A stretch of 41,210 nt of DNA from Terasakiella pusilla DSM 6293 (GTDB lineage Bacteria > Pseudomonadota > Alphaproteobacteria > Rhodospirillales > Terasakiellaceae), in the NCBI RefSeq assembly GCF_000688235.1, contig NZ_JHYO01000032.1, forward strand, positions 1 through 41,210. Reading direction: 5' to 3'. Both the position numbers and the translations under genes were made by a program. The notes under the pieces are model-generated. The model saw nothing but the letters and a program-made list of their open reading frames with translations, was not told where the DNA came from and made no database searches. This document shows positions 8,740 to 18,730 of the stretch, piece by piece (the stretch's first letter is position 1; every line of letters starts with the position of its first letter).

Positions 8740-8948
8740 TCAATCAATCTGCAGTTTTTGAGGAATAGTGAATTTATGATTAGACACAAAACAGAAAACC
8801 TTATCCCACAATTGCAAACTGGAAGGGTTTTTAATTTGGGGAAAATAAACTTATAAAACAAGAGTATAAGAAAAAAGGAAGTCTTGACCTCGTTTAACAG
8901 ATCGGTAACTCTACAGTTTAAGTCCCAATATTAAAGACCTTATGTAAA

Positions 8949-11900
8949 ATGGCGCTGCAAATAAAAAACAATAACAATATCAAGCAAACAAAAGAAGACC
9001 TTGCTATAGTGGGGATAGGGTGTCGTTATCCGGGAGATGCAAATTCTCCTGAAGAATTATGGTTTTTGCTTGCAAGAGGTAAGGATGGTTTTAAGCCTAT
9101 TCCAAAATCAAGGTGGAATAGCGAGCGTTTTAGCGATACGAGCAAAGAAATTAAGGCTAAAATGTATACTCAGGAAGCAGCCTTTCTTGATGACAGTTTT
9201 GTGTTTGAATTTGACGCTGAATTTTTTAATTTCCCCGCAAGAGAAGCTGATTTTGTTGATCCGCAACAACGCATGCTCCATGAAATTACATGGGAATGTC
9301 TTGAAGATGCACAAATCCCGCCTCAAAAATTATCGGGGCAAAACATAGGTGTTTATGTCGGTGCCTTCACCACCGATAGCCAAATGCTGCGTAATCAGTT
9401 TGCGAACCTAAGCCAAATAAATCAATTCAGTGCGACGAGCTCAACCTATACGATGCTGTCAAATCGATTGTCGTATTTCTATAATTTAAAAGGCCCTTCT
9501 TTAACGATTGATACCGCCTGTTCGGCTTCAATGGTTGCACTTAATTATGCCTGTCAGGATTTATGGGCGCACAATACGGATGGTGCGCTTATTGCCGGTG
9601 TCAATTCACTTTTATTGCCCGTGAACAGCTGCGTTATGAGCGCAGGTGGCTTTCTGTCACCTCATAGTCGCTCAAAAGCCTTTGATGCCACAGCTGATGG
9701 CTATGCTCGTGGCGAAGGGGCAGGCGCTATATTTGTTAAACGACTGAGTGATGCCATAAAGGATAAAGACAGTATCTATGCCGTTATAAAAGGAATATCG
9801 GTTAATCAAGATGGTAAAACAACGGGCATTGCAGCCCCCAATGGACAAGCCCAACAAACACTCATTGAGAAAGTGATCAAAGACTCACACTTAAATACAG
9901 AGGATGTAGTTTTTGTCGAAGCCCATGGGACGGGAACAGCGCTGGGTGATCCAACCGAAGTCTCTGCATTGGCAGGCGCCCTTGGCCCTCGACAGGATGA
10001 AGCAAAACGATATATTTCTTCGATCAAAGGAAATATCGGTCATCAGGAAGGCGGGGCGGGCATCGCAGGTATTATTAAAGCTGCATTGGTGTTGAAGAAG
10101 AAACAAGTTCCGCCGCAGTCGAACTTTAACCGTTTAAACCCTGCACTCGATATGAAAGGCGGGAGTTTTGAAGTCACGACCCGATGTGCACCTCTTCCCG
10201 ATGCGCAGGGGCAGGCTCTTGCTTGCATCAACGCGTTTGGTTACGGCGGGACAAACGGACATGCTGTTTTAGCTGAATATAACGATACGGTCTCCGATCA
10301 AGGCACTGACGACAATGACAATATTCCTTCGCTGGTTTGCCTATCGGCCAATGACCGTGAGAGTTTGTTGAACAAAGCGGCAGAGCTTTCTTTATTCCTA
10401 GAAGAAAATCCTGAAATCAGTCTTTCCCAATTTAGTCATATGCTTCTTGATACCAGAGAGACACTGGATCAGCGCATGGCTTTTGTTGCCCCGTCGCGCC
10501 AAGAGGCGTTAAGCATTTTAAAAACCTTTAGCGAAGGGGGAGAGCCTTCACAGCTGATTGAAGAAGGCTTTGTCGGGAAGGCTGAAAAAGGGTGCGTGTT
10601 TATCTACACAGGCATGGGTCCCCAATGGTGGGCCATGGGGCGGATGCTTTATGAAACAATGCCCGTGTTCAAAAAAGCAGTCCACAATGCTGATGATGCT
10701 TTTGTGCGACATAGCGGTTGGTCCATTCTTGAGGAAATGCTTAAACCAGAAGCCGATAGCCTTATTCATAAAAACGAGATCGCACAACCAGCCAATTTCA
10801 TTTTACAGCATGGATTAAGTGAACTTTTATCTTCATGGGGGTTAAATCCGGCGGCAATCATCGGTCATAGTGTGGGCGAGATCAATGCCTGTTTAAGAAG
10901 TGGTGCGATTACGCTGGATGAGGCTGCTAAGCTGGCCTTCCATCGAAGTCGGCTGCAACAGACCAAAGCCGGACAAGGCCGGATGATGGCAACCGGACTT
11001 GATCTGGAAATGGCTCAACAGATCGCTTCTCTTTATGAAAATCATGTCTCTATTGGCGCTATAAACAGTCCTCATTCTGTTGCGCTTGCCGGGGATATTG
11101 AAAGTCTGGAAAGCATTGCTGAAGAACTTAAAGAGAATGGCATCTTCGGCAAGTTAATCTATGGGGAGATTGCTTATCATAGTCATCAAATGGATGGCTT
11201 AGAAAAAGAACTTCTGTCGGCACTTGAAGGATTGCAACCCGTTAAACCTGCGCTGCCACTCTTTTCCACGGTGACAGGAAAAGCGGTGAGCAGTGAAATC
11301 CATGTTGAAAAATACTGGTGGCAAAATGTCAGGCAGCCTGTGTTATTTGATAAAGCGTTGAGAGCTGCCTTGAAAGAAGGGTATCGCCATTTCATTGAAA
11401 TTGGCCCCAACCCTGTTTTGTCAGGGGCCATTCAACAAGTTGGTGCCGATTTTGGAACAAAAGATTTATGTGTTGTTTCAAGCCTTGTGCGTCAACAAGA
11501 TGAACACCAATCTCTATTGCAATCTTTAGCAAGGTTCTGGTGCAATGGCATATCCATTGAAACCACAAGACAAAGCCCGCAACACCATAAACTTCCCCTT
11601 TATTCATGGAAACGCCAGTATCATTGGAATGAAAGTAAGATTTCAAAAGAATTCAGGGCGGGCCGTGTTAGCCATCCTTTATGCGGGAACCTCCAATTCA
11701 GTCCGGAACCTGTGTGGGAGCGCGAACTATCAATGCGAACCCTTGGTATTCTGGCAGATCATAAAATCCAGCAAAAGTCTGTTTTTCCTGCTGCAGGCTA
11801 TGTTGAAGCCTTTTTGCAGGCGATCAAAGATAAAGTCGATATGGATCATGTGACCATAGGCAGCATCAGCTTTGAAAAAATGCTGAACCTTCCTGCAGAA

Positions 11901-14900
11901 GGGACACTTCAGGTCAGGATTGAGCAAGAGGGCAACACGCTCATTTTTTATGCTCGAACTTATGAGGCAGACGGAAATTGGTCACGCTATGCGACTGCAA
12001 CGGTCCTGTCAAAACCTCTTCATGCCGCCTCTGTGCAAATGGAAAAATATATTTCCGAGGCAGAAAAAGAACAGATTGCGGGAACGGAACTCTATCCTTT
12101 GTTGGCTGAGGCAGGTCTTCATTATGATGAAGCTTTTCAAGTGATTGAAAGCGCCTATAAAGCAGAAGGTTTTGTGGAAGCTGTACTTCGTAGCCCCGAA
12201 AAAGACCTTTGTCTTGAAAATGTTCATGTTCAACCATCCTTATTAGATGGAGTGTTACAGCTTCTCGCGCTGTTCGCACCGGATAAAAAAAACACCGCTC
12301 TGCCAGTTTCAATTGATCGGATCAGTTTTTTTCAACATAAAATCGGATCTGAAATTTATGCTTATGCGAAAGAAACAAGCTGTTCTGAATTTTTCATTCA
12401 GGCTGACATTCTGATTTGTGACAGGAACCGTGTCCCCCTTGCCTTTTTAAAAGGCGTAAAAGCGCAAAAAATTGCAGGGGTCAAAGGCAAAATAGTTGAA
12501 CATTACCAGATGGTCTGGAATGAAGCAGATAGCTTTATATCAGACAATATTCCAGCAGCGATCAAGCTCGTAGGGGCTGAGACAGAACGCACAAGTAAGG
12601 TCGCGTCATTTTTGAAGTTGGTGGATGATAATGCCAGAACAATTCTATGGCTCGCACCCTCTTTAACGGAAAATGAGATCCTCCCCAATATCGAGCAAGG
12701 CCTCCAACTGACAGAATTTTGTTCTACGCTGTCACCACAAGAACCTCACAAACTGATTGTATGTACACAAAATGTCTGGGCTGTAAACAATACGGATATA
12801 TGTAATCCCGCACATGGGGACCTTTGGGGAATTGCACGGACTATTCGCCGCGAATGCCCTCATATAGAAATAGCCTGCCTTGATCTGGATGAGGAAATTC
12901 CGGCCAATTTTTCGCAAATTATAACCAGTTTGAACGATGGTGAAGAGGTTGCGATCCGGGATGGGAAAATCTGGCGCCATGTTCTGCAACAAGTAGATCT
13001 TAGCAATAACCACATTCAACAAGCCGTTCCCTATAATGATGAACATGGCTTTGAACTTGTCCCGGAACGTCAAGGCGGCCTTGATGGGTTGAATTACCAT
13101 ATGCAGGTTCGTCGTGTTCCTGTTGGGGATGAAGTTGAAGTCAAGATTGACAGTGTGGCGCTTAATTTCAAAGATGTCTTAAAAGTATATGGACGCCTAA
13201 AGGCACAAACGCTGGAAAATTCTTATTCCGGGGATAGCTTGGGTTTAGAAGCGCATGGGGTCATTACCCGTACAGGTAAAGAGGCTTCCTGGTCCATTGG
13301 TGAAGAAGTTATCATTAGTCCCAAGGATGGTGCCTTTAAGCGCTATACAACTTTCTCCCCTGATGATGCCATTATTTTAAAAGTCTCCCATCTCCCCATT
13401 AGTGCGCGCGAACGTTCGACCATCATAATTGCTTTTGCAACTGCCCATTACTGTTTGAAAGATGCTGCGCGCCTTCGAAAAGGCGAAAAAGTGCTTATTC
13501 ATTCTGCCAGTGGCGGGGTGGGCCATGCCGCCATTCAGGTTGCGCGTTTTTTAGGGGCTGAAATTTACGCGACTGCCGGCAGTGAGGAAAAAGTCCAGCA
13601 CCTTAAAACACTGGGTATTGATAAAGTCTTCAATTCACGCACCCTTGATTTTGAACAACAAATCATGGATGCCACAAATGGGGAAGGCATTGATGTTGTT
13701 TTAAACTTCCTGCCCGGTGAGCTACTTCATGCCAGCATTCGACTGCTTGCGCCATTTGGCCGCCATATCGAGATTGGCAAAGCTGATATCGGTGCCAATC
13801 AGCCTATGCCGTTAGGTGAATTTGAACGCAATCTTTCTTTCATTGCCTTTGATTTTGATAATATCATCAAGGTCAAAAAATCCTTAGCCTATGAAATCAT
13901 GAATGAGGTGATCGACCAGATTGTCCAAAAAGTTTATCGGCCCGATGGTATAGAAGTTTTCAGCGCGAACGACATTAAAGATGTGTTCAGGGAACTGGCA
14001 GGTGGTCATCATATCGGCAAGCGTGTTATTGATATGACAGACACGCCTTTAACCGTTAATCCTCCGATTGCCTATAAAAAACAACTCTTAAAACAAGCGA
14101 CGTATCTTGTGACAGGCGCTTTTGGCGGGCTAGGCTTTAAACTTGTCGATTGGCTCATTAGCGCTGGGGCGGGTGCGGTCATTATGTGCGGACGCACGAT
14201 CCGTGATGGCGAAGCTCTTGAGGCCCTGCGCCTGAAAGCGAAAGAAAAAGGCTGCCAGTTGATTGAAAAAGCCTGTGACATTGGCAATGAACAGGTAGTT
14301 CAGGACCTGATGGACGAACACTGGCCGTTTGCCTTGCGGGGAATTTTCCATGCGGCTGCGGTTCTGGCTGATGCCCCCCTTGAACAACAGAATGAAGAAA
14401 CTTTCCAAACGTCTTATCATGCCAAAGCAATGGGGGCTTATTATCTACATAAATATAGCCTGACACAGGATCTTGATTTTTATGTGATGTTTTCATCAAT
14501 TAGCGCAACCCTTGGCAATCCCTCTCAAGCAAATTATGCGGGCGCCAATAGCTATCTTGATGCCTTGGCCACTTATCGTCGACAACAAGGCTTAGCAGGC
14601 AGCAGCATTGCGCTTGGGGCATTAGATGATGTTGGTATGGTTGCATCCAATCAAGGAATTGAACGCATTTTAAGTGCGCGCGGCATTCATCCAATTCAGA
14701 TCAACAAAGCCCTGTCGGCCATTGAAAACCTTTTACAATTTGCATCTTCAAATATTGGTATTTTTGATGTCGATTGGAAAAAATGGAACAAAAATGCCAC
14801 GATATCTTCCCGGGAACCTGCCTTTATCCTTGTCAGTTCGGATGAGGATATTGATGAAAATATGCCGATTTTGGAACAAATTCGTACGCTTGCCAAGCCA

Positions 14901-15257
14901 GAGGCAACTGAATTGATCAATAGGTTCCTGATTGCGGAATTATCAAAAGTCTTAAGGCGCTCGGTCGATAAATTCAGAACAGATCAGACCCTTTCTGATG
15001 CGGGGCTGGACTCCCTTATGGTGGTTGAACTTCAAATCGCACTTGATGCGGGTTTTCCTTCCATTCTCCCCCCTGACATGGTTGACATGCAACAAAGCAT
15101 TGAAAGCCTGTCAGAAACCATTTTCAATGCCGTCCAAGAAAAAGGCGCAGCCGTGACGGATGATACAGACGAACTTGATAATTTAAGTGATGAAGATGTG
15201 GACGCCATGTTGGAAACGCTCTTAAATGAAAACGCTGAAAACGACCAAACGGTTTAA
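8949..15257 (+). CDS. Highly reducing type I polyketide synthase, single module KS-AT-DH-ER-KR-ACP
   Basis: This 2102-residue iterative-type PKS holds one fully reducing module. KS: residues about 17-440, Cys191 in DTACSAS, His326 in EAHGTGT, His365 in KGNIGH. AT: about 545-840, Ser641 in GHSVGE; the specificity site reads YHSH, which does not decide between malonyl and methylmalonyl. DH: about 905-1180, His938 in LADHKIQQKSVFP (Gln where Gly is usual) and Asp1100 in QPSLLDGVLQ. A structural KR half (about 1200-1390) precedes ER (about 1395-1690, HSASGGVGHAAIQ) and KR (about 1715-1900, GAFGGLGF, Tyr1863). ACP: Ser2022 in GLDSLMVVE. No thioesterase is present; an acidic tail (residues 2070-2102) ends the protein. 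Domain content predicts a saturated acyl chain handed to the next gene's product. The ATG has no obvious Shine-Dalgarno. Confidence 0.93.
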   Translation: MALQIKNNNNIKQTKEDLAIVGIGCRYPGDANSPEELWFLLARGKDGFKPIPKSRWNSERFSDTSKEIKAKMYTQEAAFLDDSFVFEFDAEFFNFPAREADFVDPQQRMLHEITWECLEDAQIPPQKLSGQNIGVYVGAFTTDSQMLRNQFANLSQINQFSATSSTYTMLSNRLSYFYNLKGPSLTIDTACSASMVALNYACQDLWAHNTDGALIAGVNSLLLPVNSCVMSAGGFLSPHSRSKAFDATADGYARGEGAGAIFVKRLSDAIKDKDSIYAVIKGISVNQDGKTTGIAAPNGQAQQTLIEKVIKDSHLNTEDVVFVEAHGTGTALGDPTEVSALAGALGPRQDEAKRYISSIKGNIGHQEGGAGIAGIIKAALVLKKKQVPPQSNFNRLNPALDMKGGSFEVTTRCAPLPDAQGQALACINAFGYGGTNGHAVLAEYNDTVSDQGTDDNDNIPSLVCLSANDRESLLNKAAELSLFLEENPEISLSQFSHMLLDTRETLDQRMAFVAPSRQEALSILKTFSEGGEPSQLIEEGFVGKAEKGCVFIYTGMGPQWWAMGRMLYETMPVFKKAVHNADDAFVRHSGWSILEEMLKPEADSLIHKNEIAQPANFILQHGLSELLSSWGLNPAAIIGHSVGEINACLRSGAITLDEAAKLAFHRSRLQQTKAGQGRMMATGLDLEMAQQIASLYENHVSIGAINSPHSVALAGDIESLESIAEELKENGIFGKLIYGEIAYHSHQMDGLEKELLSALEGLQPVKPALPLFSTVTGKAVSSEIHVEKYWWQNVRQPVLFDKALRAALKEGYRHFIEIGPNPVLSGAIQQVGADFGTKDLCVVSSLVRQQDEHQSLLQSLARFWCNGISIETTRQSPQHHKLPLYSWKRQYHWNESKISKEFRAGRVSHPLCGNLQFSPEPVWERELSMRTLGILADHKIQQKSVFPAAGYVEAFLQAIKDKVDMDHVTIGSISFEKMLNLPAEGTLQVRIEQEGNTLIFYARTYEADGNWSRYATATVLSKPLHAASVQMEKYISEAEKEQIAGTELYPLLAEAGLHYDEAFQVIESAYKAEGFVEAVLRSPEKDLCLENVHVQPSLLDGVLQLLALFAPDKKNTALPVSIDRISFFQHKIGSEIYAYAKETSCSEFFIQADILICDRNRVPLAFLKGVKAQKIAGVKGKIVEHYQMVWNEADSFISDNIPAAIKLVGAETERTSKVASFLKLVDDNARTILWLAPSLTENEILPNIEQGLQLTEFCSTLSPQEPHKLIVCTQNVWAVNNTDICNPAHGDLWGIARTIRRECPHIEIACLDLDEEIPANFSQIITSLNDGEEVAIRDGKIWRHVLQQVDLSNNHIQQAVPYNDEHGFELVPERQGGLDGLNYHMQVRRVPVGDEVEVKIDSVALNFKDVLKVYGRLKAQTLENSYSGDSLGLEAHGVITRTGKEASWSIGEEVIISPKDGAFKRYTTFSPDDAIILKVSHLPISARERSTIIIAFATAHYCLKDAARLRKGEKVLIHSASGGVGHAAIQVARFLGAEIYATAGSEEKVQHLKTLGIDKVFNSRTLDFEQQIMDATNGEGIDVVLNFLPGELLHASIRLLAPFGRHIEIGKADIGANQPMPLGEFERNLSFIAFDFDNIIKVKKSLAYEIMNEVIDQIVQKVYRPDGIEVFSANDIKDVFRELAGGHHIGKRVIDMTDTPLTVNPPIAYKKQLLKQATYLVTGAFGGLGFKLVDWLISAGAGAVIMCGRTIRDGEALEALRLKAKEKGCQLIEKACDIGNEQVVQDLMDEHWPFALRGIFHAAAVLADAPLEQQNEETFQTSYHAKAMGAYYLHKYSLTQDLDFYVMFSSISATLGNPSQANYAGANSYLDALATYRRQQGLAGSSIALGALDDVGMVASNQGIERILSARGIHPIQINKALSAIENLLQFASSNIGIFDVDWKKWNKNATISSREPAFILVSSDEDIDENMPILEQIRTLAKPEATELINRFLIAELSKVLRRSVDKFRTDQTLSDAGLDSLMVVELQIALDAGFPSILPPDMVDMQQSIESLSETIFNAVQEKGAAVTDDTDELDNLSDEDVDAMLETLLNENAENDQTV

Positions 15258-15259
15258 AT

Positions 15260-16564
15260 ATGGACACCTCAGAAAAACGCAAACTTCTTGCTAAATTGCT
15301 TGCCAAGAAAAATAAAATAAGCGTCACAGAGAAATCGGATGTGGTGGATGGATCTGTGGCATCCTCACGCAATATGAGCCTTAAAGAAGGCATTGCCGAT
15401 CTGAAAAAGTCCTTCGCCAAGTTAAAGTTAATTCGTCAGGAAAGCCCGATTTACAGGTCTTTTGAAGGCATGATGAAGCCTATCCTGTTGCGTGAAGGAC
15501 AAGAAGTTATCAATTTTTCCGGTTATGACTATTTGGGGTTTGCCAGTGATCAACGTGTCCAAGATGCTGCGATTGAGGCCATCAAGACCATGGGCACGTC
15601 TGTAAGTGCAAGTCGCATTGCTTCCGGTCAAAGACCCCTTCATAGCGAGCTTGAAAAAGAAATTGCGGATCTTTTTGGCGTTGAAGATGCCCTTGTGATG
15701 GTGGGCGGTTATTCGACTAACCAAACCGTAATCAGTCATATTGTTGGTAAAGATGACCTTATTATCCATGATGCCCTGATGCATCGAAGTGCTATTGACG
15801 GGGCCATGTGTTCGGGGGCAAAAAGATTGGCTTTTCCCCATAACGATCTGGGCGTTCTTGAAAATATACTGATAGAAAACAGAAAAGATTTTCGCCAATG
15901 CCTGATCCTGATTGAAGGCATTTATTCGGTTGATGGTGATTTGCCTGATCTGGCCCGGATTATCGAGCTTAAAAAACGCCATGATTGCTTCTTGTTTGTT
16001 GATGAGGCTCATTCTTTAGGGGTTTTAGGTGTAACGGGCAAAGGAATAGGTGAACACGCAGGGATTAATCCAAAAGATGTGGATTTCTGGATGGCAACCC
16101 TTTCAAAAAGCTTCGCAAGTTGCGGCGGTGCGATTGCCGGTAAGGCAGACGTAATTGAATATTTGCGCTACACCACACCCGGCTTTGTCTATAGCGTTGG
16201 CATTACACCTGCCAATGCAGCAGCTGCTCTTAAGTCGATTCAGCTTTTGAAAGATGAACCACAAAGGGCTACCAAGGTAAAAGAAAATGGGCGATATTTT
16301 TATGATCGCTTGGTTCAGAACGGGTTAAATACAGGCCTGTCTGAAGGATATAATATTGTCCCTGTTGTTGTCGGCAATTCACTGAAAACGATCAAATTGT
16401 CTAATGCACTTTTGGACAATGATATAAATACACAAGCTTTTTTCTATCCTGCTGTGGCAGAGAATGAAGCTCGCTTAAGGTTTTTTGTAACGGCTGAACA
16501 CACAAAAGAACAGCTATCGCAAAGTGCCGACATCATTGCAAAGCTTTATAAAAAGCTGTTTTAA
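15260..16564 (+). CDS. PLP-dependent alpha-oxoamine synthase (serine palmitoyltransferase / AONS type)
   Basis: Enzymes of this family condense an acyl thioester with an amino acid, losing CO2 and releasing a long-chain amino ketone. The 434-residue protein has the PLP lysine Lys283 in TLSKSFASCGG, the cofactor-stacking region VDEAHSLGVLG (Asp248, His251) and SGYDYLGFASD near the N-domain. It begins two bases after the PKS stop. Its first 30 residues (EKRKLLAKLLAKK) are basic and look like a docking helix complementary to the acidic PKS tail, so it probably takes the chain straight from the ACP. That would replace the missing thioesterase. The amino-acid substrate (serine, alanine or glycine) cannot be told from sequence by eye. 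A biotin-type KAPA synthase role is unlikely in this setting. Confidence 0.88.
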   Translation: MDTSEKRKLLAKLLAKKNKISVTEKSDVVDGSVASSRNMSLKEGIADLKKSFAKLKLIRQESPIYRSFEGMMKPILLREGQEVINFSGYDYLGFASDQRVQDAAIEAIKTMGTSVSASRIASGQRPLHSELEKEIADLFGVEDALVMVGGYSTNQTVISHIVGKDDLIIHDALMHRSAIDGAMCSGAKRLAFPHNDLGVLENILIENRKDFRQCLILIEGIYSVDGDLPDLARIIELKKRHDCFLFVDEAHSLGVLGVTGKGIGEHAGINPKDVDFWMATLSKSFASCGGAIAGKADVIEYLRYTTPGFVYSVGITPANAAAALKSIQLLKDEPQRATKVKENGRYFYDRLVQNGLNTGLSEGYNIVPVVVGNSLKTIKLSNALLDNDINTQAFFYPAVAENEARLRFFVTAEHTKEQLSQSADIIAKLYKKLF

Positions 16565-16580
16565 ATCAAGGATAACAACT

Positions 16581-17684
16581 GTGATTAACAATGAAAAAAC
16601 AACCACACCCATTAAAGTCGCCATCGCAGGGGTTGGCAATTGTGCGAGTTCATTGGTGCAGGGGGTTTCCTATTATGGTGCCAGCCTTGAGGCCAGCTAT
16701 GATGGTATTATGCTTGAAAATATAGGGACATACAGGCCACAGGACATAACCTTTGTTGCGGCTTTTGATATAGATGTTCGAAAAGTGGGGCGACCTATAG
16801 CTGAAGCCATTTTTGCAGAACCCAACTGTACACGCGTGATCTGTGAAGACGTTCAAGGGGCAGATGCCATGGTGCAAATGGGCCCTGTGCTGGATGGGTT
16901 TGCACCTCACATGAATGACTATAATGAAAACGAAGCCTTCCGTGTCGCAAACGCAGAAGCTGTGGATGTTGTGCAGGTTCTAAAAGAGTCTAAGGCCGAT
17001 GTTCTTGTTTGCTATCTGCCCGTTGGGTCTGAAGAAGCGGTTAAAACATACGCTGATGCTGCTTTAAAAGCGGGTGTTGCCTTTATCAATTGCGTGCCTG
17101 TTTTTATTGCCTCTCAAAATGAATGGGCGAACAAGTTTGAAGAACGCGGCATTCCTATTATCGGTGATGATATTAAAAGTCAGCTTGGCGCGACCATTAC
17201 ACATCGGGTACTTGCTAAGCTCTTTTCAAAACGCGGCATTAAAATCAAACGCACCTATCAGTTAAACACCGGCGGTAATACGGACTTTCTGAACATGCTT
17301 GCCCAAGATCGTTTGAAATCTAAAAAGAAATCCAAAACCAATTCCGTTCAGTCACAACTTGATACACCTCTTGACGCAGAAAATATTCATATCGGGCCAA
17401 GCGATTATGTGCCTTGGCAAAAAGATAACAAAGTCGCCTTTATCAGATTGGAAGGCGAAGGCTTTGGCGGGGCGCCACTTGAACTGGAGATGCGCTTATC
17501 TGTACAAGATTCACCGAACAGTGCAGGCGTCGTAATAGATGCTATTCGTTGCGCCAAACTTGCACTGGATCGCAAAATCGGAGGGGCGTTAATAGCCCCA
17601 AGTGCGCTTTACATGAAAACACCACCTGTGCAGATTGAAGATTATCAAGCCTTTGATATGCTTGATATCTTCATTAAAGGATAA
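16581..17684 (+). CDS. ino1: myo-Inositol-1-phosphate synthase, actinobacterial-type
   Basis: It converts glucose 6-phosphate to inositol 1-phosphate with NAD. I chose the GTG at 16581 because AAGGA stands at the right distance and the frame before it overlaps the previous gene; this gives 367 residues, the length of mycobacterial Ino1. The NAD-binding motif AGVGNCASSLVQG lies near the N-terminus. Blocks recalled from the mycobacterial enzyme follow nearly unchanged: DVLVCYLPVGSEEA, GDDIKSQLGATITHRVL, LNTGGNTDFLNML, DSPNSAGVVIDA. It is coupled to the PKS-oxoamine synthase operon and converges with the following gene seven bases away. It points to an inositol-containing product, with the PIP-synthase-like gene at 21.0 kb as the likely next step. 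Confidence 0.92.
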   Translation: MINNEKTTTPIKVAIAGVGNCASSLVQGVSYYGASLEASYDGIMLENIGTYRPQDITFVAAFDIDVRKVGRPIAEAIFAEPNCTRVICEDVQGADAMVQMGPVLDGFAPHMNDYNENEAFRVANAEAVDVVQVLKESKADVLVCYLPVGSEEAVKTYADAALKAGVAFINCVPVFIASQNEWANKFEERGIPIIGDDIKSQLGATITHRVLAKLFSKRGIKIKRTYQLNTGGNTDFLNMLAQDRLKSKKKSKTNSVQSQLDTPLDAENIHIGPSDYVPWQKDNKVAFIRLEGEGFGGAPLELEMRLSVQDSPNSAGVVIDAIRCAKLALDRKIGGALIAPSALYMKTPPVQIEDYQAFDMLDIFIKG

Positions 17685-17691
17685 ATAGTCG

Positions 17692-18633
17692 TTAAACAGC
17701 ACTTTCAAAACGACTGGGGTCGGGATATGTTTGTTCAAGAAAGTGACGAACATCGTCAACAACCTGTTTTCGTGGGTTGTCCCCGAAGTTATCATTTAAA
17801 GTTATAAAGGGTCTTGAGCGTCTTTTAACCAGCATTAGACCTAATTTGTTGAAAAAGCAATTGTTCTCCAAGCCCCAATAATCATTAATCTGGCCTGATT
17901 TCTTGGGTGTACATGCATGGGCATGGCCCTCTTTCAGCAAGAAATAACGATATAAAAATTCAGGGGCGACATTACCTGTTGAGCGGAACTTGCTTTTCAT
18001 TGTCAGCTCAAACGCCGCAGGCCATTGTGCCACCATCTTTGCCCATAATTCCCGGTCTATCAGAAGCGGTGAATGCCTTAGCATCTTGCGCCTTTCGGGC
18101 AAATAGGTTTCATCAAGTAAGAAATTGCAATAACTCAACGCCCTGTTCCATGGGGAGTCTTTTTCGGCAAAGCGTCTTTTTTTATCTGGACTTAAGTTTG
18201 CTTCAAGCCAAACATTGATTTTATTATCCTGCGTATAAAAAATATCATCCCGGACAGGACGGCCTAACACCATATCGTCTTCAAGGTAAATAAACCTGTT
18301 GGGCAGATCGGCAAGTTTATGAAAATGCGATATGATTGAAAAGGAACTGAAAGTTGGCAAGTATTGCGCATCAATAAACTGGTCATGATGCAGAATATTC
18401 AGATCATGACAATCAGGTTCGATCCAGTCCGGTATTTGTGGGCGCATGGTGATCAAAGTAACCTTGCTGACCCATGGGGCATATTTTTCAAGCGAACGAA
18501 GACTGTATTTGAGGATATCAATATTGTTACGTGTTCTATTGGGGTTTAAATCATGTTTTGTTTCACTGAACTGATTTAAAAGATCTTTATATCCTGCAAA
18601 GGTATCATCTACCCACGTGTAAACGACTTCCAC
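17692..18633 (-). CDS. Stealth-family sugar-1-phosphate transferase
   Basis: This 313-residue protein begins MEVVYTWVD, the CR1 block of Stealth proteins, and continues with RTRNNIDILKYSLRSLEKY (CR2), the FIYLEDDMVLG metal site, HSPLLIDRELW (CR3) and FITLNDNFGD (CR4). Stealth enzymes move hexose-1-phosphate from a nucleotide sugar to another sugar, as in capsule synthesis and in lysosomal GlcNAc-1-phosphotransferase. It sits alone on the minus strand between two rightward operons and shares a 97-bp divergent promoter region with the FGGY kinase. Within the locus it could add a sugar-phosphate to the lipid head group. Family call is firm; donor and acceptor are unknown. Confidence 0.85.
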   Translation of the reverse strand: MEVVYTWVDDTFAGYKDLLNQFSETKHDLNPNRTRNNIDILKYSLRSLEKYAPWVSKVTLITMRPQIPDWIEPDCHDLNILHHDQFIDAQYLPTFSSFSIISHFHKLADLPNRFIYLEDDMVLGRPVRDDIFYTQDNKINVWLEANLSPDKKRRFAEKDSPWNRALSYCNFLLDETYLPERRKMLRHSPLLIDRELWAKMVAQWPAAFELTMKSKFRSTGNVAPEFLYRYFLLKEGHAHACTPKKSGQINDYWGLENNCFFNKLGLMLVKRRSRPFITLNDNFGDNPRKQVVDDVRHFLEQTYPDPSRFESAV

Positions 18634-18730
18634 GACCTGAATATCCTTCTGCGCTGCAAAATTAACTGTTATTAAGCTAGTGAAATTGCTAACTTAATCA
18701 ACCCTCATTTCGTTTATTGGTGTTTTTCAT

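Noticed and set aside
8776-8856. 26-codon open frame between manC and the PKS gene
   Set aside because: It has an AGGAA-like RBS but no recognisable product, and is too short to support; at most a leader peptide.
8949-15257. Interpreting the PKS as a polyunsaturated fatty acid (Pfa) synthase
   Set aside because: There is one ACP, one KS and an integrated ER in a standard reducing order, not the tandem-ACP Pfa layout.
15428-16012. 194-residue minus-strand open frame inside the oxoamine synthase gene
   Set aside because: It is antisense to conserved PLP-enzyme motifs and has no family resemblance.
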